NCBI GenBank assembly: GCA_027012915.1
Contig: JALUYN010000382.1
Span: 1-11,861 of the forward strand
DNA: 11,861 bases
Origin: Cellvibrionaceae bacterium
Lineage (GTDB): Bacteria > Pseudomonadota > Gammaproteobacteria > Pseudomonadales > Cellvibrionaceae
Reading direction: 5' to 3'
The notes beneath the pieces are model-generated. The model was not told where the DNA came from. It searched no databases and saw nothing but the letters and a program-made list of their open reading frames with translations. This document shows positions 1 to 6,819 of the stretch, piece after piece; position 1 is the first letter of the stretch, and every line of letters starts with the position of its first letter. The translations under genes were made by a program, and so were the position numbers.

Positions 1-22
1 CGGGTGTGCGGTGCTTTCTCAT
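1..22 (-). CDS. tnpA: IS66-family TnpA accessory protein, N-terminal fragment
   Basis: Only seven codons are present (MRKHRTP) before the window edge. Several IS66 TnpA proteins begin with a basic stretch followed by a threonine-proline and a tryptophan-rich helix-turn-helix region, and this start fits that pattern. A GAGG ribosome-binding sequence lies about nine bases upstream of the ATG. In the family, TnpA is the first of three genes and is followed by TnpB and the TnpC transposase, which would be to the left of this window. The fragment is too short to assign without the IS context. Confidence 0.5.
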
Positions 23-107
23 GGCGATAACCTCGTGTTGGAAACTGTGAGGTTACTTTAGGGCGAATTTTAGCGGGGTGGCAGAACGTCGCGGAATGGA
101 CGCTTAC
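1..107 (-). mobile_element. End of an IS66-family insertion sequence (partial)
   Basis: Read on the minus strand, the element begins at position 107 with GTAAGCG, the terminal sequence I recall as typical of IS66-family inverted repeats. About 85 bases inside this end is an ATG that opens a reading frame beginning MRKHRTP, like the short IS66 accessory protein TnpA. The element runs off the left edge. It sits inside a DppC-type permease gene whose homology stops exactly at this boundary. IS66 elements usually duplicate 8 bp of target; here that would be CCAGATAT (108-115), and the second copy should lie beyond the far IS end. Family assignment rests on the tip sequence and seven codons, so it is likely but not proven. 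Confidence 0.78.
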
Positions 108-622
108 CCAGATATTGCAACAGCCAAGAGTATTGAGGGAAAAGCATAGAAAACGTCTGTAACACGCATGATCAGCATATTGACTCGACCGCCAACGTAA
201 CCCGCGACCAATCCTAGAGTGCTGCCTATCAGCAGGGCTAGCCCCACAGGCACCATACTCATCATTAGAGTGACACGGCCACCATAAATCAGTCGTGTGA
301 GAATATCGCGTCCCAGTTCGTCGGTACCGAGCAGGTATTCACTGCTGCCTTGTTCCATCCACACCGGTGGTGTAAGCCGATCCAGCATATTGGTCTCGTA
401 CGGATCATGGGGCGCGATCCAAGGAGCAAAAATAGCGGCTAGCGCGATTAACAGCAGTAATCCAGACGCGACTAGGGCCACCTTGTCATGTTTCAGGTGT
501 CCACCCACATTGCGCCAATAACCCTTAGGTGGCTTGCCAAGTAACTGGCTATCATCAGCCATAAGTGACATCGGTTTAGGCGATACATGCGGCGTGGAGG
601 CAGTAGCCTGAGTGGTATTCAT
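104..622 (-). pseudogene. DppC/OppC-type ABC transporter permease, truncated by IS66 insertion
   Basis: Inner-membrane permease of a dipeptide/oligopeptide/nickel-type importer, partner of the DppB-type protein just upstream. Visible hallmarks are a cytoplasmic N-terminus, a first membrane helix at about residues 48-70, the family motif LLGTDELGRDILTRLIYGGR (97-116), a second helix at about 118-141, and the start of a third near 160. The protein ends at residue 172, whereas the family is usually about 280-300 residues. The remaining helices and the cytoplasmic EAA coupling loop that contacts the ATPase are missing. The last glycine codon uses the first base of the IS66 tip, and the TAA stop comes from that tip (GTAA). 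The start is supported by GGGAG seven bases upstream. The gene lies 18 bp after the preceding permease. The product is very unlikely to work in transport. Confidence 0.9.
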
Positions 623-640
623 CGTTAGCTCCCAGGAATA

Positions 641-1591
641 TTAGCGCCGAATACGCGGGTCGAGTAAGGTCTGTAGAATGTCCGCAACTAGGTTGGTAGC
701 TACGAAGATCAGCGCCAAGATCAGGATAGTGCCCTGAAGAATTGGCAGGTCGCGCATGAAGATTGCGTTATTGAGCAGCTGCCCAGTACCTGGCCAAACG
801 AAAACCGTTTCGACCAGAATTGAACCACCCAGCAAGTCGGCCATCTGCAGACCAATTACTGCCACTGCCGAACCGCAGGCATTACGTGCAACGTGAGTGA
901 ATACTTGCCACTCCGGCAGCCCCTTGGCGCGCAGTGTTTGCACAAAATCCTGACCATAGGTTTCGGAAATTGCGCCACGTACCGACCGAGCAATAATCCC
1001 GGTGGGAATGAGTGATAACGCCAGTATCGGAAGCACCAAATGTTTAAGATGAGCCCAATCAAAGATGAAGCCTGACGACCCGCGCGGATCCATTCCCATG
1101 GCCGGTAGCCAGCCGAGTCCCACCGCAAAGATCACCACTAGCACTATTGCTGCCCAGTAGTGCGGCACACTAACTCCGATGACAGCAACTCCGGTAAGGA
1201 TACGATCTGCGAGACTGCCTGGGCGGGAACCGGCGATACTACCTATCATCAGGCCGAGTGTAATACTCACTAGCATACCGCCGAAAGCTAGTATCAAAGT
1301 GTTGCCAAGCGCCGAGACAACCTCAGCGCTGACAGAACGGCCGTTTGCTATGGAGTTTCCAAGATCACCAGAAAGGGCATTGCCTAACCAAATCACGTAT
1401 TGAACCGGTAATGGTTTATCCAGTCCATACTCCGCTTTCATCCGGTCGATAGAGGCTTGAGAAGCATCTTCAGGCAGCAAGGCATTTAGCGGATCCCCGG
1501 GCCCCAGATGCACAAGCAAAAAGCATATCAAAGTTACACCGAGCGTAATGGGGATGGTGTAAAGCACCCGACGAACAATATACAAAAACAT
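641..1591 (-). CDS. DppB/OppB-type ABC transporter permease
   Basis: A full-length (316 residue) inner-membrane permease of the binding-protein-dependent transport family. The N-terminus has the family's basic FxxRR pattern and a first helix at about residues 9-29, followed by HLGPGDP (28-34). A periplasmic segment with a GLDKPLPVQY motif (56-65) precedes the later helices. A cytoplasmic EAA-like loop lies at about 212-237 (YGQDFVQTLRAKGL and following), and ETVFVWPGTGQLL (261-273) is typical of DppB. The C-terminus ends in the usual LLDPRIRR. It lies 41 bp downstream of the binding-protein gene and 18 bp upstream of the truncated partner permease, so the three form one operon. It would need that partner to make a channel. 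Substrate specificity cannot be read from this protein. Confidence 0.93.
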   Translation of the reverse strand: MFLYIVRRVLYTIPITLGVTLICFLLVHLGPGDPLNALLPEDASQASIDRMKAEYGLDKPLPVQYVIWLGNALSGDLGNSIANGRSVSAEVVSALGNTLILAFGGMLVSITLGLMIGSIAGSRPGSLADRILTGVAVIGVSVPHYWAAIVLVVIFAVGLGWLPAMGMDPRGSSGFIFDWAHLKHLVLPILALSLIPTGIIARSVRGAISETYGQDFVQTLRAKGLPEWQVFTHVARNACGSAVAVIGLQMADLLGGSILVETVFVWPGTGQLLNNAIFMRDLPILQGTILILALIFVATNLVADILQTLLDPRIRR

Positions 1592-1632
1592 AGGCCGTCA
1601 ACTCCCTTCCTAGGTTAGCCAGTTTGCTGCTA

Positions 1633-3270
1633 TCAGTTTGACAAACGAACTGGCGTCAAATCCTGGAACCAGCTCTTTGCCTGAACGAAACCTTCTAGTT
1701 CGGGTGAAAGTGCCCGAGGATTAACATCGTGCGTTACCCAGATGTACTCAGCGTTATTGACTAGCTCTTCATGGAACTGCCTGAGAATCTCGTTCTGTTC
1801 TTCAATATCAAAAGCTTGTTCTGCTTTAGTGAGTAGCTCGTCATAAACCGGATTGGTGGACATAGTCCAATTTGATCCATTCGGAGGGATACGATTTGAA
1901 TCGAAAAGACGAGTAAAGGCGCTGTAAGGATCCATTGTCGTCCGGCTGACGATGATGGCATTAACACCATTCTCCCTAGCATCTCCAGAATCCGCAGTCT
2001 GGCGTGCCATAGCTAATAAAGCGTTCCATTCCATGACTTCTGCCTCGACTTCAAAGTGACACTGATCGAGGGTATTCTGAATATACTGAAACATCGGCAT
2101 AGGCTGCATCTGACCCGAACCGCTAGTGGAAACAGCGATCTTGACCTGCAACGGATTGTCGGCGTTGTAACCCAACCCCTCCATTTTCTGGCGAGCAGTC
2201 TCCGGTTCGTAAGCAAGTTGGAAGTCCGGATTGCCAAACCATTCACTGTCAGGCGTCACGTGACCTTCAGAAGGAATACTTAGTCCACCGAGTAGAGAGT
2301 TTATACCGTCTCGATCAATACAAAGATTCGCTGCCTTTCGAACGTCAAGCTCATTCCACGGTGAACCTTCGGCCCGACTTGGTGCAATAGCCCAATTATG
2401 GGGATAGCTATTAGTAACAATCTGCATACCGGCGCCTTCCAGTTGCGGCACGGCATCAGGCGAAGGAGCTTCAATCCAATCCACTTGGCCACTTAATAAA
2501 GCCGATGTGCGTGATGAAGCTTCCGGCATGGGAAGCAGTTCCACGTATTCAGATTCTGGTACGTGTTCAGGATCCCAATAGTCTTCATTTCGGGCTAAGG
2601 TAATCTGCTCGCGAGACTGCATGCTCTCGAATTTCCATGGGCCAGTGCCTGATGGATCAGCGGCAAAGTCCTCCCAGCTGCCAACCGCTTCGAACTGCGC
2701 CGGACTAGACATCATCCAATAGGAGGTTTGAAAAGGAAGGTATGCAGTGGGGCTGTCAGTAACAATCTCGACGGTGTAGTCGTCAACTTTGTTGACAGCA
2801 ACAATACTTGGTATACGTTCGGAGGCCAGGCCCGCCTGCCGCGGATCATACTGAGGAGAATCAGGATCCTTTAGCTTGTCAAAGTTCCAAATGACTGAAT
2901 CTGCGTTGAACTCAGAACCATCGTGAAATACAACGCCTTCGCGCAACTTGAAGGTCCAGCTTGTCTGGTCATCCGGATCAACAGACCATTCAGTCGCCAA
3001 ACCCGGCATTAACTGAGAAGGCTCATCGGAGCTAGAGAGATCCCATAAAATAAGGGCGTCATACAACATCAACCCCATAAACCGAAAACCTTCAAAGCCC
3101 TGGTCAGGGTTACCCGTGGTTAAGGGGATTTCTGCGGCGGTCATGCCGACCCGGAAGGTCGAATTTTCCTGCGCATAGATCGTATTTACAGTGGATGAAA
3201 GAGAAAAGATTGCTGTAAGAGTCGTTAAGCGAATTGCCTTATGTAGGGGTGTAGTATTTTTTAATGGCAT
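1633..3270 (-). CDS. Periplasmic solute-binding protein of the DppA/OppA family (SBP_bac_5)
   Basis: This protein (545 residues) captures the substrate in the periplasm for the adjacent importer. The N-terminus is a Sec signal peptide: basic residues, a hydrophobic core at about 14-30, and a likely cleavage after Ala33 in IYA-QEN. No lipobox cysteine is present, so it should be soluble. The mature part shows family-5 hallmarks: LATEWSVDPDDQTSWTFKLR with VVFHDG (about 90-118), a DYTVEI strand, and FNADSVIWNFD (about 121-131). The body is rich in Asp and Glu. The ATG has AGAGGA seven bases upstream. A sigma-54 promoter match lies about 150 bp upstream on the same strand (3409-3424). The family binds peptides, opines, nickel, glutathione and other ligands. 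The neighbouring amidases and carbamoylase suggest an amide or N-carbamoyl compound, which is inference. Confidence 0.93.
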   Translation of the reverse strand: MPLKNTTPLHKAIRLTTLTAIFSLSSTVNTIYAQENSTFRVGMTAAEIPLTTGNPDQGFEGFRFMGLMLYDALILWDLSSSDEPSQLMPGLATEWSVDPDDQTSWTFKLREGVVFHDGSEFNADSVIWNFDKLKDPDSPQYDPRQAGLASERIPSIVAVNKVDDYTVEIVTDSPTAYLPFQTSYWMMSSPAQFEAVGSWEDFAADPSGTGPWKFESMQSREQITLARNEDYWDPEHVPESEYVELLPMPEASSRTSALLSGQVDWIEAPSPDAVPQLEGAGMQIVTNSYPHNWAIAPSRAEGSPWNELDVRKAANLCIDRDGINSLLGGLSIPSEGHVTPDSEWFGNPDFQLAYEPETARQKMEGLGYNADNPLQVKIAVSTSGSGQMQPMPMFQYIQNTLDQCHFEVEAEVMEWNALLAMARQTADSGDARENGVNAIIVSRTTMDPYSAFTRLFDSNRIPPNGSNWTMSTNPVYDELLTKAEQAFDIEEQNEILRQFHEELVNNAEYIWVTHDVNPRALSPELEGFVQAKSWFQDLTPVRLSN

Positions 3271-3408
3271 TTTTAATCCTCTTATTTCTTGATTGGCCAG
3301 AGGTTTTTGAACTTAACCTTTGACTAATAGCCCTATATAACCTAATGGCATTTTGAGTGGGTCGAATCAAAAATTAAAACATCATTTTTCTACAACCCAA
3401 ACAACCTA

Positions 3409-3424
3409 AGCAAAATGCTTGCCA
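3409..3424 (-). promoter_or_regulatory. Sigma-54 (-24/-12) promoter match for the transporter operon
   Basis: On the minus strand the sequence TGGCAAGCATTTTGCT matches the sigma-54 consensus TGGCACG-N4-TTGCW at 11 of 12 specified positions. The GG (3423-3422) and GC (3411-3410) are separated by the required 10 bases. Transcription would start near 3398, giving a leader of about 128 nt before the binding-protein ATG at 3270. Sigma-54 promoters need an ATP-driven enhancer-binding activator. Confidence 0.65.
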
Positions 3425-3593
3425 ATAAAAATAACAAATTTCTACTTCCAAACACCCCATAGCCTTAACTATCTGAAATAAAAAACTTAATAATAAATTA
3501 TTTAAGTATAACTAGAAGTCATGCCAACACATGGAAAATTACATAACTTATTGTAAATATAAGACAATTTTGACTTAATTTTTACAGATAAGA

Positions 3594-3655
3594 GCACTAA
3601 TGGATTATTAGCACTTAATGCTCCAAAACAGTGCGTCCACTAACAAAAATGCACT
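3594..3655. promoter_or_regulatory. Cluster of four GCACT half-sites, candidate activator (enhancer) site
   Basis: The pentamer GCACT occurs at 3594-3598, 3611-3615 and 3651-3655 on the plus strand and as its reverse complement AGTGC at 3630-3634. These are four copies in 62 bp of AT-rich DNA, at roughly 17-21 bp steps. Local inverted repeats include AGCA-N5-TGCT (3610-3622), AGTG-N4-CACT (3630-3641) and CTAAT-N5-ATTAG (3597-3611). The cluster lies between the two sigma-54 promoters, about 225 bp upstream of the leftward start and about 335 bp upstream of the rightward start. It resembles an upstream activating sequence but is not the classical NtrC palindrome. Binding-protein identity is unknown. 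Confidence 0.4.
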
Positions 3656-3879
3656 TTAAATAACCAAATTAGAATTCTATTGAAATTAACCAACACAAAG
3701 CCTGCATCATATTCGACACTGCCCAGAAAGAGGTTATATTTAGCCCATAAATACATAAGCTATTGTTTATATTTGATTTTTTTACCAATCTTAAACCGAT
3801 GCTTCTCAAACATTGAATTAAAGAACTTAATGTTTCATATATACGTACCCGACAACTCTTAAATTATTTTTTAAAATAA

Positions 3880-3892
3880 AATCAATATATTA
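3880..3892 (+). promoter_or_regulatory. IHF consensus site
   Basis: AATCAATATATTA is a perfect match to the IHF core consensus WATCAA-N4-TTR. It lies about 42 bp upstream of the -24 element of the rightward sigma-54 promoter and between that promoter and the GCACT cluster. IHF typically bends DNA at this place so that a distant activator can touch sigma-54 polymerase. The surrounding DNA is AT-rich, so a chance match is possible. Confidence 0.45.
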
Positions 3893-3933
3893 TGGAATAA
3901 AAAAGACTGCACACATTGAGGAAACACAAAAGA

Positions 3934-3949
3934 TGGCATCATATTTGCT
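3934..3949 (+). promoter_or_regulatory. Sigma-54 (-24/-12) promoter match for the amidase operon
   Basis: TGGCATCATATTTGCT matches the sigma-54 consensus at 10 of 12 specified positions. The invariant GG (3935-3936) and GC (3947-3948) have the exact 10-base separation. The expected start is near 3960, leaving a leader of about 38 nt before the ATG at 3998. The match is paired with an IHF consensus upstream and a mirror-image sigma-54 match 510 bp away, which raises confidence. Confidence 0.65.
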
Positions 3950-3997
3950 TATACAAAGAATCCTATACTCCCTAAGACAGGAATAGTTGAGGAATTT

Positions 3998-4213
3998 ATG
4001 GCAATTTCATCTGACACTCTTTTATTGCAAAGCCAAGAGTTTGGCACACCCTCCATAACACCCGAGCGTGCAGCTGATTTGACTGCTGAGTTCAACAATC
4101 TACTGGAAAAAGCAACACCGTTGATAGAACGCTATCGCTACCTTTATGCCGATCCATTCACCTTCCTTTCCGAACTAGAGGCACAAGCTCATCCTGATGT
4201 ATCAGGTGAATAA
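3998..4213 (+). CDS. Small AtzG/GatC-like protein, probable accessory subunit of the next amidase
   Basis: A 71-residue acidic protein, first gene of the rightward operon. It starts with an ATG preceded by TGAGGA four bases upstream. It is predicted to be mainly helical, with a helix around 24-49 (RAADLTAEFNNLLEKATPLI) and an acidic C-terminal tail containing YADPFTFLSELEAQ. Some amidase-signature enzymes, such as the cyanurate-pathway AtzE and the GatA subunit of tRNA amidotransferase, need a small helical partner (AtzG, about 70 residues, DUF4089; GatC, about 95) that wraps the enzyme. Size, composition and position 22 bp before an amidase gene fit that role. I cannot align it confidently to DUF4089, so the assignment is mostly from context. 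Its reading frame is open and well placed behind the sigma-54 promoter, so it is almost certainly a real gene. Confidence 0.72.
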   Translation: MAISSDTLLLQSQEFGTPSITPERAADLTAEFNNLLEKATPLIERYRYLYADPFTFLSELEAQAHPDVSGE

Positions 4214-4235
4214 CGTAACTGCCATAGGATCTGAG

Positions 4236-5657
4236 ATGACCACTTTACATCAACAACTTCACTGGATGACTCTCACAGAGGTCGCTAACTCTATCCGTCA
4301 ACGGGACATCTCAGTCAGTGAGATAATCGAGTCGTCCTTACAGCGTATTGAGCAGGTTAGGCCGGAAATTAATGCATTTATCGAAGTTTTTGCTGATGAA
4401 GCCCGGGAAGCTGCTACCGAGGCTGATCGCAGGCTGCAATGTGGATCGCCAGTGGGCCCCCTATTCGGGGTTCCAATAGGATACAAGGACATGTTCTCGC
4501 AACTCGGGAAGCGTGCAAGTGGGGCTTCGAGAATCATGGGAGATGTAAAGCCTCTGGCGACCGCCACGGTATTACGCCGTCTCAAGGACGCTGGTGCTAT
4601 CAACATTGCAGCACTCAACATGTCGGAGTTTGCCGCTGGACCTACTGGTCATAATGATCATTTTGGACATTGTCGAAATGCCTGGCACCAAGACCACGTT
4701 AGCGGCGGCTCATCGAGCGGTTCTGGGGCGGCGACAGCTGCTGGTGCAGTTTATGCTGCAATCGGCTCCGACACAGGTGGTTCAGTGCGCTTGCCGGCTG
4801 CTTTCAACGGCCTAGTCGGCCTCAAACCAACATGGGGCCGTATCAGCCGCCATGCGACGATGCCAAGATCTTGGACACTGGACACCGTCGGCCCTTTAAC
4901 ACGTACAACGGCTGATTGCGCTTTAATGACTTCAGTGATAGCGGGATACGATACTCTCGACTCAACAACCAGCCAACTCTCAGTACCTGATTATATGAGC
5001 TGCCTAGACGCTTCAGTACGAGGCCTACGGGTAGGCGTGCCAGCCAACTATTTCCGTGATGATATTAGCGATGAAATTAATGAGCTATTTGAGGACGCCT
5101 GCCAAGTACTGATTGAGCAAGGATGTCAGGTCAAGATTATTGAAGTACCGGATCCCGGCGAATACGACGCAATCGCCAACGCCATTTCAAAGACGGAGGC
5201 GGCATCCATACACAGCAAATGGATGCGTGAACAACCACAAAATTATGGTTTACATGCATATTCACGGACTGAATTTGGCTTTCATGTGCCAGCCACTATG
5301 TATGTTGATGCATTGTCCGTACGCGGCGCAGTCATGCGAGACTTTGTTTCAAAAGTATTTTCAAAAGTCGATGTGATGCTAACGCCGGTACTCAATTTTG
5401 AGGTACCGACCATCGACGAGACTGATGAGCGCAACCCTGAACGTATTAGTTCCATGGTCGGTCGCATCACGCGTAACACACGTCCGTTCAACTATTTGGG
5501 ACTTCCAGCGCTGACGGTACCCTGTGGATTTACGGCTAACCACCTGCCTGTGGGCCTGCAGATTGTGGGTCGGCCATTTGCTGAGACCCAGCTATTTACT
5601 CTGGCCAGCGCCTACGAAAAGTCTACTCCGTGGAAAGACTTCCATCCCAGCCTATGA
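4236..5657 (+). CDS. Amidase-signature family hydrolase (AtzE/GatA-like)
   Basis: A cytoplasmic amide hydrolase of 473 residues that would release ammonia or an amine from a carboxamide. The Ser-cisSer-Lys triad is complete: Lys84 in GVPIGYKDMF, cis-Ser159 in SGGSSSGSG, and nucleophile Ser183 in GSDTGGSVRLPA. The 75- and 24-residue spacings equal those of fatty-acid amide hydrolase. The N-terminus has the usual helix pattern (LTEVANSIRQRDISVSEIIE), and GLPALTVPCGF with LPVGLQIVG is at the C-terminal end. I chose ATG 4236 because AGGA lies six bases upstream. A longer form from ATG 4197 (486 residues) would overlap the small upstream gene but lacks a good ribosome-binding site. The tandem small gene plus amidase recalls the AtzG-AtzE (1-carboxybiuret hydrolase) arrangement. 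The true substrate is not readable. Confidence 0.92.
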   Translation: MTTLHQQLHWMTLTEVANSIRQRDISVSEIIESSLQRIEQVRPEINAFIEVFADEAREAATEADRRLQCGSPVGPLFGVPIGYKDMFSQLGKRASGASRIMGDVKPLATATVLRRLKDAGAINIAALNMSEFAAGPTGHNDHFGHCRNAWHQDHVSGGSSSGSGAATAAGAVYAAIGSDTGGSVRLPAAFNGLVGLKPTWGRISRHATMPRSWTLDTVGPLTRTTADCALMTSVIAGYDTLDSTTSQLSVPDYMSCLDASVRGLRVGVPANYFRDDISDEINELFEDACQVLIEQGCQVKIIEVPDPGEYDAIANAISKTEAASIHSKWMREQPQNYGLHAYSRTEFGFHVPATMYVDALSVRGAVMRDFVSKVFSKVDVMLTPVLNFEVPTIDETDERNPERISSMVGRITRNTRPFNYLGLPALTVPCGFTANHLPVGLQIVGRPFAETQLFTLASAYEKSTPWKDFHPSL

Positions 5658-5694
5658 GTTTGCAGCGAGGTGGCGGGAATTCCACGCGCTAAAC
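5658..5694 (+). other. Possible RNA hairpin in the gap before the ABC ATPase genes
   Basis: Right after the amidase stop, GTTT (5658-5661), GCG (5665-5667) and TGG (5671-5673) can pair with CCA (5682-5684), CGC (5685-5687) and AAAC (5691-5694), with one internal loop and one bulge. No T-run follows, so it is not an intrinsic terminator. It could stabilise the upstream message or lower expression of the ATPases. It was found by eye, without an energy calculation. Confidence 0.25.
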
Positions 5695-5758
5695 GCAGTA
5701 GTTTCAAATATAAAACGGACGAAACAGTTCCAGACCTCACAGAAAAAACAGGTGACTC

Positions 5759-6808
5759 GTGATAAAGGAAAAATCGAAACCGCAATACGACTTGGGAGGT
5801 CCAGCGCAGCCGCTGCTGATTGTCAGTGAACTGGTAAAGCATTTCCCACTAAAAGCCAAAGGATTATTTACCAAGCCAGATGTAGTGCAGGCCGTTGACG
5901 GACTCAACTTCCGTGTCGCCAAAGGCGAGACGCTAGGTATCGTTGGAGAGTCTGGCTGCGGGAAGTCGACATTGGCCAAGCTGTTAATGTTTCTTGTCGA
6001 AGCAAGCTCAGGCGAGGTTGTGCTTGACGGCTTACAGGTTAATAGCCCTCAAGGCATCAGCATCAAAGCAATGCGCAGTCAGGTTCAGATGGTCTTTCAA
6101 GATAGCAACGCTTCGCTCAACCCCCGTATGACAATTGGGGACACTATCGCCTTTGGCTGTCGGGTGCGCGGCCTCGACAGTCAGGCAGCATGGAAGCAAG
6201 CCGAGTCAATGCTTGAGGCAGTGGGACTCGATTCGCAGCTTTATGCGCGCCGGTATCCGCATGAACTCTCAGGCGGCCAGCGACAACGTATCAATATTGC
6301 CCGGGCGCTAGCGCTAGAGCCGCGACTGTTGATACTTGACGAGGCAGTTTCAGCGCTCGACAAGTCTGTCGAGGCTCAGGTTCTCAACCTGCTCGAAGAT
6401 CTCAAGCAACGCATGTCGCTGACCTATCTCTTTATTAGCCATGATCTAAACGTGGTGCAGTACATTAGCGACCGTATTCTTGTGATGTATCTAGGTCAGA
6501 TTGTCGAAATCGGTCCAGTAGATAAAATTTATAACAATCCTCAGCACCCTTACACACAAGCACTGTTGTCAGCCCGGCCTTCGATGGACCCTGACAACCT
6601 AACCGATACCCTGCCAATCAGCGGTGATCCACCCAATCCGATTAACCCACCGCCGGGTTGCCGTTTTTGTACTCGCTGTCCGCATGCCGAACCGATTTGT
6701 AGCGAAAAGATGCCTCCTTTATTGGACGGTAATATCGGCACCCAGGTGGCCTGCTTTATGTTCAAAGACGGGTCCGGTCACAGTAAAGCCAAGCGCCAAG
6801 TAGCCTGA
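5759..6808 (+). CDS. Oligopeptide-type ABC transporter ATPase (DppF/OppF class)
   Basis: One of the two ATPases that power the dipeptide/oligopeptide-type importer from the cytoplasmic face. All catalytic motifs are present in its 349 residues: Walker A GESGCGKST (63-71), Q-loop Gln114 in VFQDSNASLNPR, signature LSGGQ (170-174), Walker B LLILDE (190-195) and switch His228. The LFTKPDVVQAVDGLNF stretch before Walker A and the QHPYTQALL motif (262-270) are typical of DppF. The C-terminal domain has cysteines 301, 304, 307 and 314, a pattern that binds a 4Fe-4S cluster in related Dpp ATPases. Translation starts at GTG; an in-frame TGA sits six bases upstream, and the AGGTGA ribosome-binding site is very close. 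It follows the amidase by 101 bp and precedes the second ATPase by 11 bp. Confidence 0.93.
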   Translation: MIKEKSKPQYDLGGPAQPLLIVSELVKHFPLKAKGLFTKPDVVQAVDGLNFRVAKGETLGIVGESGCGKSTLAKLLMFLVEASSGEVVLDGLQVNSPQGISIKAMRSQVQMVFQDSNASLNPRMTIGDTIAFGCRVRGLDSQAAWKQAESMLEAVGLDSQLYARRYPHELSGGQRQRINIARALALEPRLLILDEAVSALDKSVEAQVLNLLEDLKQRMSLTYLFISHDLNVVQYISDRILVMYLGQIVEIGPVDKIYNNPQHPYTQALLSARPSMDPDNLTDTLPISGDPPNPINPPPGCRFCTRCPHAEPICSEKMPPLLDGNIGTQVACFMFKDGSGHSKAKRQVA

Positions 6809-6819
6809 AGGAGCATTCG

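Larger units (their letters stand above)
3271..3997. promoter_or_regulatory. AT-rich divergent control region between the two operons
   Basis: This 727-bp stretch separates the leftward transporter genes from the rightward catabolic genes and is visibly more AT-rich than its neighbours. It contains a leftward sigma-54 promoter match (3409-3424), a cluster of four GCACT pentamers (3594-3655), a perfect IHF consensus (3880-3892) and a rightward sigma-54 promoter match (3934-3949). A 60-codon open frame at 3680-3862 has no ribosome-binding site or recognisable sequence and is taken as chance. No tRNA, riboswitch or convincing terminator was seen. Confidence 0.75.

Noticed and set aside
3680..3862. 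60-codon open frame inside the divergent AT-rich region
   Set aside because: No ribosome-binding site, no recognisable motif, and it lies among likely regulatory sites; probably a chance frame.
3964..3969. TATACT as a sigma-70 -10 box for the small first gene
   Set aside because: No acceptable -35 sequence at 16-18 bp; the nearest, TTGCTT, is only 13 bp away and is better explained as part of the sigma-54 -12 element.
4298..4621. 107-codon antisense frame within the first amidase
   Set aside because: Lies over the conserved amidase N-terminal half and catalytic lysine; a shadow of that coding sequence.
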